Assembly (NCBI GenBank): GCA_918807975.1
Contig: OU964930.1
Coordinates: forward strand, 12,766,372 to 12,830,371
DNA length: 64,000 nt
Direction: 5' to 3'
From: Aplidium turbinatum
Taxonomy: Eukaryota; Chordata; Ascidiacea; Aplousobranchia; Polyclinidae
The position numbers and the translations under genes were made by a program. Below the pieces are notes generated by a model. The model made no database searches. It saw only the letters and a list, made by a program, of their open reading frames with translations, and was not told the origin of the DNA. This document shows positions 12,301-24,109 of the stretch, piece after piece (within the stretch, counting starts at the first letter, position 1; each line of letters begins with the position of its first letter).

Positions 12301-15300
12301 CGACTGTCACAGTGAGTTGGGAAGTCTGCGATATTTGGCAACGACAAAACGTTGTCGCGACCTTTGACGCATAACATGTCTGGAGCCAAATAGTCTCGAC
12401 CGTTACGTCACAATGTTTTGGATTACAATCAAATTGTAAAAGTGACAATACGCTTTCTAAATTACTGTATTGTTAAAAATATGTGGACGACAGTGACGTA
12501 GAAAACAGACTGCTGCCCGATTTTTTGTGTATTGCGTTGCTGAGCAAAAATAATCTTCTTCAGAGGGTTCAAACAATTGTTCATTCCCATACTCTCTGGC
12601 ATACTTGAATGTGATCCGCACAAAATATGGAGTTTCGATCGCTACTTTTCTGAAGTCGATGAGATTCGCGTGAAGCAGGTGGTCCATGTGTTTGCCGTTC
12701 CGACAGCGATGCTGCATCGAGTCTATATCTCTCCAGAAAAAACGTAAATAACAGATACAATCGTATACGAATATGAATTTTTTTTTCTGATGAGTATTGT
12801 ATCAACAATTGTAACTACAGTTTTAGTCCGGTAAATCCTCTAACTGCTAATTACTGTGGAAAACTTAGTTACTGAGTTACATGTTTACTGTAAGTGTTTA
12901 CACTGTGCTTAATGAACTACACTAAACGTTAGTACAATTTTTGAACCGAGTCATGTCTGTCTGGTATCTGCAGACTACAATAAATGTGACATTGGCATTC
13001 TTGTTGAAGTTTTGAAGGGCAGAAATTGTTTAGCAACTTATTACCAATAACTTTCCGGTAAGATTTTTCGTGTAAGTGACTCAGAAAGAATCTAACCGAC
13101 TCAGTTTAAAACCGAGTTTCTGACTAACTTGAAATCCATTTTGAAGCGCAGTATTTCATTCACTGCTGCCAATGGACAAATTAAAATGCGTTTTGTTTAC
13201 GTCCAACAGGCTGGTGTCCTTCCAAGAACATGTCGCTGAGCTCACGGACATACGATCAAGCCGTCAGCTTTTGCTTTTTGAAGGAGCACAGTTTGAAATC
13301 GAAACCTTCAAGCCCATCAAAGAATACCCAAAAACTTCTTCTGATTGTCCATTTGTTTTATTGAATGTTGATATCTCTGATTTTCAAACTATACATATTC
13401 CTCACACATGTAAGTGATGTATGCGTGTTTACCATCAAACATCGTATTAAAATCAGTCTGTGTTGCTCCTTTACTGTCGGTTTTATACTTTTTAAGGGTG
13501 CAAACATTGCCATTTACCACCCAATGACCTTATTATTCAAGAAAGCAGTGCTTGCCCCCGAGCATGGCAACCAATGTACACTGGCCATGTTGCGTGCAAG
13601 CTTTAAGTTTAATTGGAGGCGATCTGCTGCATCTGATAGCAGTCAGAATCGCTAGTATACGTTGACAATTTGAGTAGTAGTTGATAAATATAGTGCTTGT
13701 ATATATTGTGTGTGATTGATTTTGAGACACTTTTTTGTTATTTTTTTTGTACAAATAATGGACTAGATTTGGGCACTGGTGCAAGAAATCCGAAGAGCTT
13801 CTGGTAACAGAAAAACGCTATTTTTCATCGTAAAACTAGAGGTTTTGCAGTGCTTTGAGATTCAGCAATCACACTTTGAAAATGTGGATTTTCAAAACTA
13901 TTATTTCAAAGAGATTTAAAGTACGTTGGCCTAAAGTTCATAATCGAATTTATTTCCAGCCATTATCACAGGTCGCACGTTGGCAAGGCCTGTATAATAG
14001 ATTGCTATGGCCTAGACTTTAGACCCAAGAGGTAACATTTTATCGTAAAACGCAATCCCGACTAACAAAAATTGCCATTTTTGAACGATATAACATGTGA
14101 AAAAGGCAGCGCTTCCTGGCTGGGAAGATGGTTGCGTTTGGTTTGTTTGAGTTGTTGCAACGCTTCTGAAGTTAAATTCTCCTCGTTTTGTCTTCTGCTA
14201 CTCATCACGTGATTTTCAGGTAAGCCCCCAAAAGTGAAACCGTCCTTGTCGCTTGAGAACGACGCCAACTTGTCCAAGGTTTGTTCCAGCACTTTGTTCG
14301 ACATCGGAAAGTCTGTTAAATATCTGCTTCTTGTCCAGCAACTGATACGCCTGGCAGTAAAATGGTTCATGTGAGTGGAGTGTTTGAAGAATTGCTGTAA
14401 CTGTAAAGCTATTTAGTATAATCACGAATAGCTTGTTAAATTAAACGTTTTTGAATGTCTAATTTATGTGATTTGCATTCGAACCTGATTTAAAGAGTTT
14501 CTGATATTTGATTGGACGTTAACAAATGTACATGTCCCCGTGCAGGTCATATTTGAAGGATCGAATTGTCAAAACTGAACTGCTCTGCAGTGAACTACAT
14601 ACTCGAGTGGGATGCCTGAAAACGTCATTGGAAATATTTGAAGAACAGTTGAGTTTGTTTACTTTTCTGTAGAAATTGATATTTTTCTTGACCCTGTTAA
14701 GAAAACACTCTTCAAAGTCTTTTTTGTAGAGCCGGGATCCTTTTCTTTGGCTTTAACAATTCAAATTGGTTCAAAAATATCTATAGAAGTGGAAAGCTGA
14801 AACACATGTAGCATTGGTATTTTATGAGCGTGGTACTTAGCAGGATGCCTGTTACAGAACAATCATATCCACTTATCTGTAGAAAAAAATGCTGTGTCTG
14901 TCAGGCCAATATTTTAGTCAAAATGAAAGAGGTTTATTTTAACAATTAAAAATTGTCGAAATACATGAGACATCAGTGACAAATTACTTAACCTTGTAAA
15001 GCATTTAAAAACTGCAACGACAAACCTAGGTGTCCAACCTGCTTGTAAATCCAGAAATTCAGCAGACGCGAGACAATTTTAATCTATGTTGGTTGGTGCT
15101 TGAAAGATATGCATGAAATCAATTAACAGCACCCCGGGTTGCAAAGCTTTCGTCCCTTGATTTTGTTTTCTTTTGCAGCTATCAGCGAGAGATCTCTCTG
15201 CTTCGTGTCATTGGAATGATGTTGTCCACTCCACCGGAGGTCAATGAGCTAAAGATGTATTTCACGCAAATTACTGAAAAATCGAAATATTTAAGACAGG

Positions 15301-17865
15301 TACTGATTGCCTCAGCAGCGCCATTTTTACAAACAGTCTAAGTTTATTGAAGAACTCGGTCTATTGGGTCAAAACTTCTTTAGTGCAACTCAGTAAAAAT
15401 GCTTTTTCAGTAGGAAAAAGTTTATTTGTCAAGCAAACCCTTTGGAAGTTTCTCAATTTGCTTCGTATCGTAAGTTTTGTCGTTCCGCTGCTGTGTTTTG
15501 CTTCTTCAAGTCTTGCTGTTGTAGATGCGGACAGACTACGAGGTGATACGCGACCAAGTCAACACGCTCAACCAGATCGTGATCCACGATAACACGCCAG
15601 CATCCATATTTGTGGATGAAGGCTCTCATCCGGAAGACAGGCTGTGTGAAACCATGAAGGTCCGCGCGGAGTCCTCCAGAGTGACATACCGATTGTTTAA
15701 AAAGCAGAAGCACTTGAAAAGTAAGTAATCTTACCACTTGCTGAATCATCGTACCATTTATATGGATCCTATCTTTTATCTGTTCTTGTTACCGATAGCT
15801 TTAATATTCCTTTTTTGATGAAGCGCTTATTTTCTCTCCTGATTTCTTTGCTTATGGGATTGTAGGACTTTCATCCGCCGAAGATCAAGTCCATAAATTT
15901 GAGAAGCAAAAACTCTCTGAAATCTGCGAGTCTTCCGTGAAGTTGTTCACCGACAGCAGCGTCCCTGCCTGTAAGCGACTCCACAAGAGCTCCACATCGT
16001 GGTTCAGGTGATTTCATGTTGCTTTGTATCGAAATATCCTGCCAAGAAAGATTCGTGTTTCTCAACCATCACTTGGGAAATTTTATTCCATTTTTTTCAT
16101 GACTTGGTGTGTGAAAAACTTTTAGCCCGTAGGCCAATTCATGCAACTTTGGACATCAAATTAGTTTTTCGAATATCATAACTAGGAATGGGTCAGTCGT
16201 TTATTTTAGTTCCGATACAAAACAAAACGTTCTTAAAGAAAACGAAAACATACAGTGTGCATCCAATGCGAGAGTGCGAAAGACCGTAGCGCTGTGTAGG
16301 CGTGAGAGGTTGTCGAGTCTTCACTTTCTTAGGGATAATCATTAAAACACTACATACAGTATATGTTTTCGAAAAATAGGTGATGTGTAGATTTAAGAAT
16401 AACGATGCTGCAGTCTCTTCTCGTGCTGGAAACTTTAATGTTTAACTATCATATGTTTGTGCTGTATTGAGTTGATTTAGAACGTTTATTGCTTCAAAAA
16501 GCAAACCTGTTCAGCCATTCATTGTTTCAGTAATATGGGCTATTGGGCTGGTTCTAATTCTTCTGTTATTTTCAGTAACATGAGTGAATATGTGCAAAAA
16601 ATTCAACAATCCGATAATGGGATGATGAACCTCCGCGATAGATGCTTGGAGCAGGAGGACTCCGTTCGGGCTCTTCAGAGGACGTACAGAGACAAACTCT
16701 CGGTCGTAGAAGTAGCACTGAAAGATACTGCAGGAAAGTAAGCAAAAATAGACCAACAAATTGAACTCCTGAAGAAGGCAGTTGTGTTGAACAGATGAAA
16801 CGTATGAAGTTTTCAATTGTTCCAGCGCTTTCCAGCCAGAGAGCTGCAAAGCTCTTTCAGGAAAGTCACAAAGTGCGACTATCTCAACTTTTTTTGCAAC
16901 CCTTCGGTCTTCAACTAAACTTTCGGCCATCAAAATGGGCCATGCCTTTTGTTAGAATTAACCGTCCATTAATGCTATTGACTTGAACTTGTCTGTGCGA
17001 AACCAGTTTCGGGACTAACATGAATCGGAGACCTGCTATTGTCTTGAAACTAATTCTTTGAATGCCACGATTTATACAGGCTTACTTTTCACCAAGTCTT
17101 GACTTGAACTTCTCATATCGCATAAGTAAACCCAAGGTTTCCGTTAGGTTAAAGTTGCATTAATCTTGGTTAAGGTGTTGTTGCTTTTCCATATTATTAT
17201 TTTTTTGACTGTAATGCTTCCGCACGACTTCGTAGTGCTCCCAAAAACATCAATCTTCAGTAGTGGAGCATGAGAACGGTTAGTAACCACCGGCCATTGC
17301 TAAAAATCGATATTTATTGTAAATAGCATGACAGCCCAACCCAATTTTTAACTTTAAAACGCAAACCAATGTTTAGCGAGTGTGACGTTTTTTTTTCAAG
17401 TCTTGGTTGACTGATCTATTTGTAGTTCTCGAAAAGCATCTTCCTTGCCGTTGCCTTCGACAAAAACAAACAATCTGGAACACACAGCAAGCAATCATTC
17501 TTTGCGGCCAAATCAAGCTCCAGCCCCCGTCAGCAGAAACAGGCAAACACAATTCCGTGAATTGAAAGAAGGCCTGGCCAAAGCCACCAACAGCTTGAAA
17601 GAGGTTCAAAGTGAAGTCGCCAGCGGGTCAGAGATTTTACGAATGTAAGTTCACTTTCTGATTTTTTTCTCTTGCACACTTCTCTGAATGCGGAAGAAAA
17701 TTCGATTTTGACATAAGTCGCAGTCATTGTGATCGATGCAACAGCTCTATGAGTATTATTTTTTTGTCGTATCCCAGCTTACGCTCGGTGGTTGAAGATT
17801 TAGTAGACAAGAAGGCAAGGAACAAAGAAGCCAGTCTTCGTGTCCACCTTCACGCGTGCATTTAA
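9391..17865 (+). CDS. TBK1: TBK1 / IKK-epsilon-type serine-threonine kinase, complete
   Basis: Non-canonical IkB kinase that phosphorylates IRF-type and autophagy targets in the cytosol. Coding exons: 9391-9513, 9868-10011, 10223-10352, 10982-11163, 11462-11622, 12201-12311, 12564-12743, 13210-13409, 14220-14370, 14546-14647, 15179-15299, 15525-15720, 15866-16007, 16576-16737, 17426-17644, 17778-17865; all phases agree, giving 803 residues (human TBK1 has 729). Kinase domain about residues 22-323: Gly loop [11 protein letters not shown], Lys50 in YAIKVF, catalytic Asp148 in [11 protein letters not shown] Asp170, activation-loop Ser185 in [10 protein letters not shown] (matches human Ser172). 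A ubiquitin-like domain (about 322-400) and a coiled-coil scaffold/dimerisation region follow ([23 protein letters not shown]). The start has an acceptor 5 bp upstream. The exon ending at 14647 uses an unusual GTTGAG donor. It could be the single ancestor-like copy of TBK1 and IKBKE. Confidence 0.95.
10578..10669. repeat. Imperfect inverted repeat in TBK1 intron 3
   Basis: Arms at 10578-10608 (GTCATACAGCTTTGCTGAAA...) and 10641-10669 (...GTTTCAGCCGTATGAC) are largely complementary, with about 30 bp between. It is probably a small MITE or the end of a larger foldback element. No target duplication identified. Confidence 0.55.
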
Positions 17866-20800
17866 GTGTCATGACACATTGCCCCATTGTCATGACACAA
17901 CCATTGTAAAACTATTAAGGAAACTCGCTGGTTTACGTTTAGATAAGTGTTCAAAGTTAGTAATATCTTCAGTTACAACATTGAGTGACGTATTGCCTGA
18001 CCATGCATGTGAATTGACTTGGCTATTATTTGCAGGTTGGGAACCTTCAACATGAGCAACAGTCAATGAAGTCAATCCTGTCAGAAAAACCCAGCGACTG
18101 CAATTCAATTGTCGTGCAACAGCAATCATTGAAAGTCTGAAAGTTAATCTTATGATAGCACGATCACCCGTTTATTGCGTGAAAGATTTCGACATGAGTC
18201 ATTCTGTGTGGTTTTCAGCGGCATGTTCCTGTTGGTGATGCAATGGAACCAGTGACGTCATCGCTTTGATTTTAATTGGTGAACTGCAACTGCGTTCTGT
18301 TGGCTACAGGCCAGGAGAGCTTTCTTGCACTGTGATAAGCCTTTGATATATATCCAGCAGGGTTTAGTTAGAAAATATTTTTTTCCGTAGTATTTTAGTG
18401 AAGACCACCTGGAAGACTACTAAAGCAAAATTCAAAACTGTAAATACGGTAGGCCTACCTAACTCCAGTTTCATTTGCAGTTAGCTATTTTATCGCAAAC
18501 AATTCAATGGAATTTTTATGTGGATTAAGTTTTACAGTACAGTATTTTGGTAGACAGGTATCTTTGTTGTACAGTTAGCAGATAAAACCCGGCAACATAA
18601 CATACAAAAATAAATTGAAAATTGCGAACGTTTAAAACTATAAAGGATGTCAGCCCTTGTCAAGCGTCTGAGCAACTGATAGCCATATACAAAATACATG
18701 AAATAAGGAACGCAAAAAACGAACTAAACATAGCTAAGGAAATAAGGCACATCAGGTTTTGGTTAAGCAGAGATACGAAGTACCTCCAGCAGACAACTAC
18801 TTGGTGAGGGGAGGATTGCAGAATTTGAAGAGAATAGCGTCGTGGATTTTGGTGTCAAATTCGTTAGAACATCTACGTATATTTTTAAAACACTCTCAGG
18901 AGGGTTTGACACAAGTACGATAAACATCCAAGTATATGGCCTTTAATAGTACTTGTTAGATGAGCGAAATCTAAGTGCTCGCTGACTCATGGATATAGGC
19001 TACCGATGTATGTAGCCTACAGTTCGTGTCATGCGGACATGTTATTGCATAAACATATTGGTAACCGCTAACAGTGGCACACGGTTTCGGCCTTATCAGG
19101 GCAATGACACTGGGGATGTCCACGTGGGTAGCTATGGACTCACGCTTGGCGATTTTCCATTTGTGGTCTGCAAAGAATAAAAAATTGTACTGTTGCCGAT
19201 CTTGAAAAAGTGCTCAAACGGCAAGCAACATACATTAGTTCAGATGCTTGACATGGTTTTATCTGCTCATGGTTCAACTTTTACATTATTTTTGAAACAC
19301 AGTGCCAGTCAATATCTCAAGTCGACGTTGCACAGTCAATATTGAACCAAATATGCTCGAATTATATTTTTTTAGATATTTGGTTCAATTTTAACCACTC
19401 CAGGGATTTTCATACGGAAAAGGCTATTTTTTTTTTTTTTGAAACTTGATGTCCAGTTGTAGCCGAGTCATTGGCCGAACGTTCACAATCGCTTACGTCG
19501 CTTGCAGCTGACCGCGATCATGCACCAGCTTTTCATTGTAGTATATCATGCACAATTCCTTTCCATGATGCTTCGTTGAGTCACCTTTTTTAATTATTAT
19601 TTAATCATTGTTTGTTCGGCTCTATTGTTTTTTACATTGGCAACGAAAGGTTGCTACAATTTTGCTGCATACATAAGTTACAAATTTGTTAATAGACTTT
19701 GGTGTGGAATTTTGAAATGCCGTGTACAGACTGTGATGCCTAAAATGAACCATCAGCGTATTCTCAATGCTCACCAGTAAGCCTAGGCCCACGATTTTAT
19801 TGAGAGGTTCTGACGAATCACATTACCGGGAGCTGGGTCAATGTTTCTGTTGTCAGATTTGTATGTGTGAAGCTGCCAGGTTTAGGTTTGGTTTGAACAA
19901 GAGCTTTCGAATTCGTTCATCAATGCTTTTGGAGGCAATCAGATGCAGTAGAAGCTAATGGTTTTAACCACGAGCACAGCTTTGGTCGTTAAACCAATTA
20001 GTCACGATATCGTTTTCAAGATCACGAGAAGCCTTAAGCTAAATTCTGGCAGCTTTGCATACTCAGCACATTATGTGCCGCTTGAAAGAGCATGTGCACA
20101 TCGACAATAGAAACATCCCGTGTTCATTTGTGTGATAAGTAGAGGGATTTTCAGCTGAGGTATTAGAACTGATCCATGAGATTTGCAGTAAAGATGGAAT
20201 TTCTCCTTAAGTAACTTGAATTAAATCCATTGCACGGTTAAGTCCTACCGCTAATTTTGAGATGTATTTAGAGCGTGATGTATTTTGAAAGTGCCTTAAT
20301 AATTATACTGGCTTTTATCTATCGCGAACAATATTGTATGTAGAACAAAAACGTAAACTTTTGTCGTTGCCTAGACGGCGAAAGTTTCTGTTTTGACATA
20401 GAAAACGGCAACGTTTGCTGACGAAGTGCTACCTTCCGCTATGGCCGGAGTGGCTGACTACGAAAGCCTATGTACTATGTAATTACAAATGTTAATATTT
20501 GTTAGCAACTTTTACGTGCTTAAAATTATTTACGTTTCTAATCTTAACTAATGTATTGTAGAATGTTGACACGATTAAGTTATAAACCACGTTTTCCGTA
20601 TAAAGGTATAAATTTGCTGCATTGAATTTGAGAATAGACCTAAGCCAATCAGTACTTTTTACATTTTCACGTCTGCAGACATTGAATCGATGTGAAAAAA
20701 GGGCAGGTTTACTGATTGGATATTTGGACCAATAGTGCATACTTTGTCTTGGCATCACTGCGTTCCAGCGATGTTTATTCATGCGATTAACAGCAATCAA

Positions 20801-20963
20801 GAGAACTTATCACCAGCATAATAATCCAAGCAGCTTTGACGTTTGAAAAACTTCCCATTTTTTGCTAGTGACGTAACTAAAAAGAAGGTGTCAAAAACAA
20901 CTGTTGGGGGGCAAACATTTTAACACTTGAAAGAGTTTGTCTCAAAATGTAGCTACTAAATGG
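17866..20963. other. Spacer between convergent TBK1 and KCMF1 genes, left part
   Basis: Holds no gene I can support. Just after the TBK1 stop there is a direct repeat of GTCATGACACA (about 17871-17902). A diverged 75-bp palindrome lies at 20645-20719. A short dispersed motif (GCGAACGTTT ... CAGCCCTTGTCAAG) is at about 18620-18670. Confidence 0.4.
20645..20719. repeat. Diverged copy of a palindromic MITE
   Basis: Ends CCAATCAGTA / TACTGATTGG are complementary, and the centre contains CACGTCTGCAGACATTGAATC, shared with the 88-bp palindromes at 55137, 56054 and 62292. The ends differ from those copies, so this is a related or degraded subfamily. Confidence 0.55.
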
Positions 20964-20971
20964 GCTTGGGG

Positions 20972-22489
20972 CAGGGCCGGATTAATGGTTTATGGGGCCC
21001 TGGGCTGAGCTGAAAGTGGGGGCCCTTATCAAGTGACATTTTTTGCTAAAAATTAATGGTGGAGTGGGGCTACGACACGGGCCTAGTTGCATGTACCTGT
21101 GGCACCGAGCTCCAAACAGCGGACCAATGGCGTAGCCAGAAAAAAATTTTGGGGTCCAAATATTTGATGAATTGAAGAGAACAACAAAGTGTTTGATTTA
21201 AAGCCATCGCCACTTGATGTGCATTGGCGCATCCTGGTGGGTTGAAGCAATAAAAGTGGTAGGGGGTCCAGGGGCATGCTCCCCCAGAAATTTTTTAAAA
21301 AATTACACTCAAATAATGGATTAAAGCGCTTTCTGAAAACAGTTTTAGGGCAATATTTGTATGAAATTTATTAGCAGATAAACAGCTATTAACTTATTAA
21401 AGATAGCTCTTACACATGAACGGGCATAAAGTGCGGCTAAATTAGAGAACACTAAAAACTCAGCTACACAAAAACCCAACAGAGTAAGCCATTCTGAAAT
21501 TGCTTTCACAAATTAGTTCAAAGAAACGTAGGCTAAATCGTGTAAATTTTGCGCGATTTACGATTTGCAAAATTTATTGGTGTCTTTCTGTGTTTCTAAA
21601 ACAAGTCCTTGGGGGTGTTAATAGCCAGATGCCTTGGAAAACGATATAAATTTCTACAAACGTTATTATATTTTCAACAAAGGACTCAACTTCGGAATCC
21701 AAACTTGGAAAATTGGGGGGGGGGGGGGGGGCATGGCCTCTTTCGCCCCCCTGGCTTCGCCTGTGCAGCGGATCACCTTCTTGTTTGCCCTCGGCTTGCC
21801 ACCCGGTGCAGTAGGTGGGACCTGTCAGTGTACAACTCCGTTGCGGAAGAATGTGTCAATCTGTGGTGTATCAACGAACTTTAGAAGACTCGATAAAAGA
21901 AGAAGAACTGCATCACATCTAACTGACCATCTTGTATCAGATAATGTCTTCAAAACAGGCAAACCATCTAGGAATTTTCGATGGACTTGCCAACGATGAG
22001 TAGACGAGACGAGCCATGAATAAAGGCTTTGCAACAATTTAAAAAGCTCAGCGGCAGAACGGCATGTTTCTACAGGACATTTAGGCTACCGATTAAATTA
22101 ACTGAATGTGCTGTGCAAGGGACATAATGAGCTACACTACATTTCTCGCGCAGAAGAGCTTGAAGACCGTTATACTTGCCACTCATATTGGCAGCATTAT
22201 CATAACTTTGACCCGTAATCCGTACCATTTTCGGATATGAAAGTATCAAATAAATATGTTTTTTGTTAAAAAAAACGAAGAAAAATTGAATAACTGGGGC
22301 TGGGCAGGGGTGCTGCAGCACATATGGGTGAGCCGCCCCCCTTGCTTGTTTGAGATACGAATTAAAGCAGTAATCTCCAGCTGAGCAACTAAAAAAAGTA
22401 GTAGATTTTTTTCTTTGAGGTGGGGGCCCCGAAAATTGGGGGCCCTGGGCTTCAGCCCAGTCCGCCCCCCCCCCCTTAATCCGGCACTG
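20972..22489 (-). mobile_element. hAT element with ZMYM1/DUF4371-like transposase remnants
   Basis: Inverted ends CAGGGCCGGATTAA (left) and TTAATCCGGCACTG (right), flanked by a perfect 8-bp duplication GCTTGGGG (20964-20971 and 22490-22497). Minus-strand fragments encode hAT transposase of the type fused to ZMYM1-like proteins: GQSYDNAANMSG, YVPCTAHSVNL (about 22100-22220) and THRWQVHRKF, LKTLSDTRWSVR (about 21880-22020). The frames are interrupted and another element sits inside at 21125-21765, so it is inactive. Bases on either side (about 20868-20963 and 22498-22530; GTGACGTAAC ... GTGGTTACGT) look like the ends of a still older element that this one entered. Confidence 0.85.
21125..21765. 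mobile_element. Nested non-autonomous hAT-type element
   Basis: Inverted ends CAATGGCGTAGCCAG and CTGGCTTCGCCTGTG, flanked by an 8-bp duplication CAGCGGAC (21117-21124) / CAGCGGAT (21766-21773), one mismatch. It contains a long G run (about 21714-21731). It lies wholly inside the larger hAT element and splits it, so it arrived later. Confidence 0.75.
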
Positions 22490-22497
22490 GCTTGGGG

Positions 22498-24109
22498 GAT
22501 TGCTCCCCAAAGCCACCCCGTGGTTACGTTTCTTCCTTTTACTGCACAGTCGGCCTAACCCATCACCAGACGGTCAAACTACAACTTTGGTCAGCTGGGC
22601 AGTTGTTAAACGATCCACGAATACAAGTCTGAAGAAGTTTTGCAAACGGAAAAACAAGAACTGGTGTATTGAAATCAATGTAGTTTCTCTATTAATTTAT
22701 ATACTATCGCAACGTTAAAAGAGTAGCTCGAAACAATAGCTTTGATTATTGTAATTCCACAATAAATAACGCACAATCAAACAGCTTTGCCGACAATATA
22801 GCTACCATACATTTCATTTTCCACCCACCGCTTCTTTCCTTCGACCAGCAAATACATCCTTTTTACAATAATTTAACGTCTGTCGGTCTTGAATCAATGT
22901 GAACTAGAGGTGGTTGGGAAAGCACATATAATAATAATCAACTCACTGGTAAGTTAGTAGTATTGCTTGGAAAACACAACAGTGTTTACAAAATACATTA
23001 CTTCACAACCGGAAAGAGTCAGTGTGATCGCAATACTTTTTTTTTCGAAACTAAAAACCATCATAGCCTGACAAAAACGGGATTCTTTGCAGGCTGCAAT
23101 TTAGCCTATAAAATAAAATTCAGTCATCACGGCTTCAATTTTTTCTTTTGCAAAATTGATGGTGACTTCTTCAGACAAAAAACTCTGCACCGGTACTGCA
23201 CGGTAACAGCAGTAAAGAAATCGAGGAGCGGTATGCGTTATTTTATAAATTACAGACTTGATGAAAGAAGTGGAGAGATCAGTTTATGTTGAAACAGCCA
23301 ACTAAGCACTGGAACCGACTATACGCCTTGGCTAGGTCATCGGTGACAAGAAATGTTCTGTTGGACGTAGTCGAAGCTATGTAGACAGATGCAGAATTTG
23401 TGGTTTTAGCAAGCAAAGTTGCGTTTTCAATGAAACAATGTAAAATGGCTATTAGTGCTAAGTGGGGCATGCGCTTAAAGGGGTAAGGGCAAGTAAAATC
23501 ACTTTCCACATGATACCACGAAATTTTGGTATACAGTACCAGATTTTCAAGCCCATTTGAAAACAAAGGCAGCAAAGCTTACTTTGCCGTTGGAAGAGAG
23601 TGCAGAACATCCACACACACACACACAACTTAAATCACGTGAAAAGAAAATCAACCCAAAACGGAACAACACATACAAAACGTTTTTATATTGGTTATAA
23701 TTGAGACCACCAAGCGTTGTGTTCACCGAGTGAAGTCGGTGAACTATACTGGTTGAAGGATCACAAAAAATCTGCCGTATAGTTTTGCTCAAGAGCAGAT
23801 AACATTTGAATGCCCATCAAGTCGTGGGTACGATATGTTTCCATAAACCAGTGTTGCTATAAGCTTTAACCAACGCACACTTACGATAGAAAGACGGTGG
23901 ATAAACAATATGAAGAATAACAAAATCACGGATATTGGAAATCTTATCGTCCACGCAGACCGCACTCTAACGTAGAATCAATTAAACCTGCGGTAAATCT
24001 CTTTGAATTGCGATAAGCGTAATGAAAATTACTGGAGCCAAAAGTTGTGGTTGACGTTCCGTCACAAACGCACGTCAATCCGACGTGAGATTACATCACC
24101 ATGTCCGGA
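22498..24109. other. Spacer 3' of KCMF1
   Basis: No coding similarity seen. It includes a partial copy of the palindromic MITE near 22870-22918 and a short (AC)n run at about 23612-23627. The KCMF1 3' untranslated region should extend down from 24110; I could not place a polyadenylation signal. Confidence 0.35.

Noticed and set aside
13490-13640. Candidate TBK1 exon directly after the 13409 donor
   Set aside because: An acceptor-like AG at 13495 gives frames without TBK1 similarity and an early stop. The exon at 14220-14370 keeps phase and matches the family ([20 protein letters not shown]).
16511-16933. 140-codon minus-strand frame
   Set aside because: Antisense to a TBK1 exon that fits phase and family.
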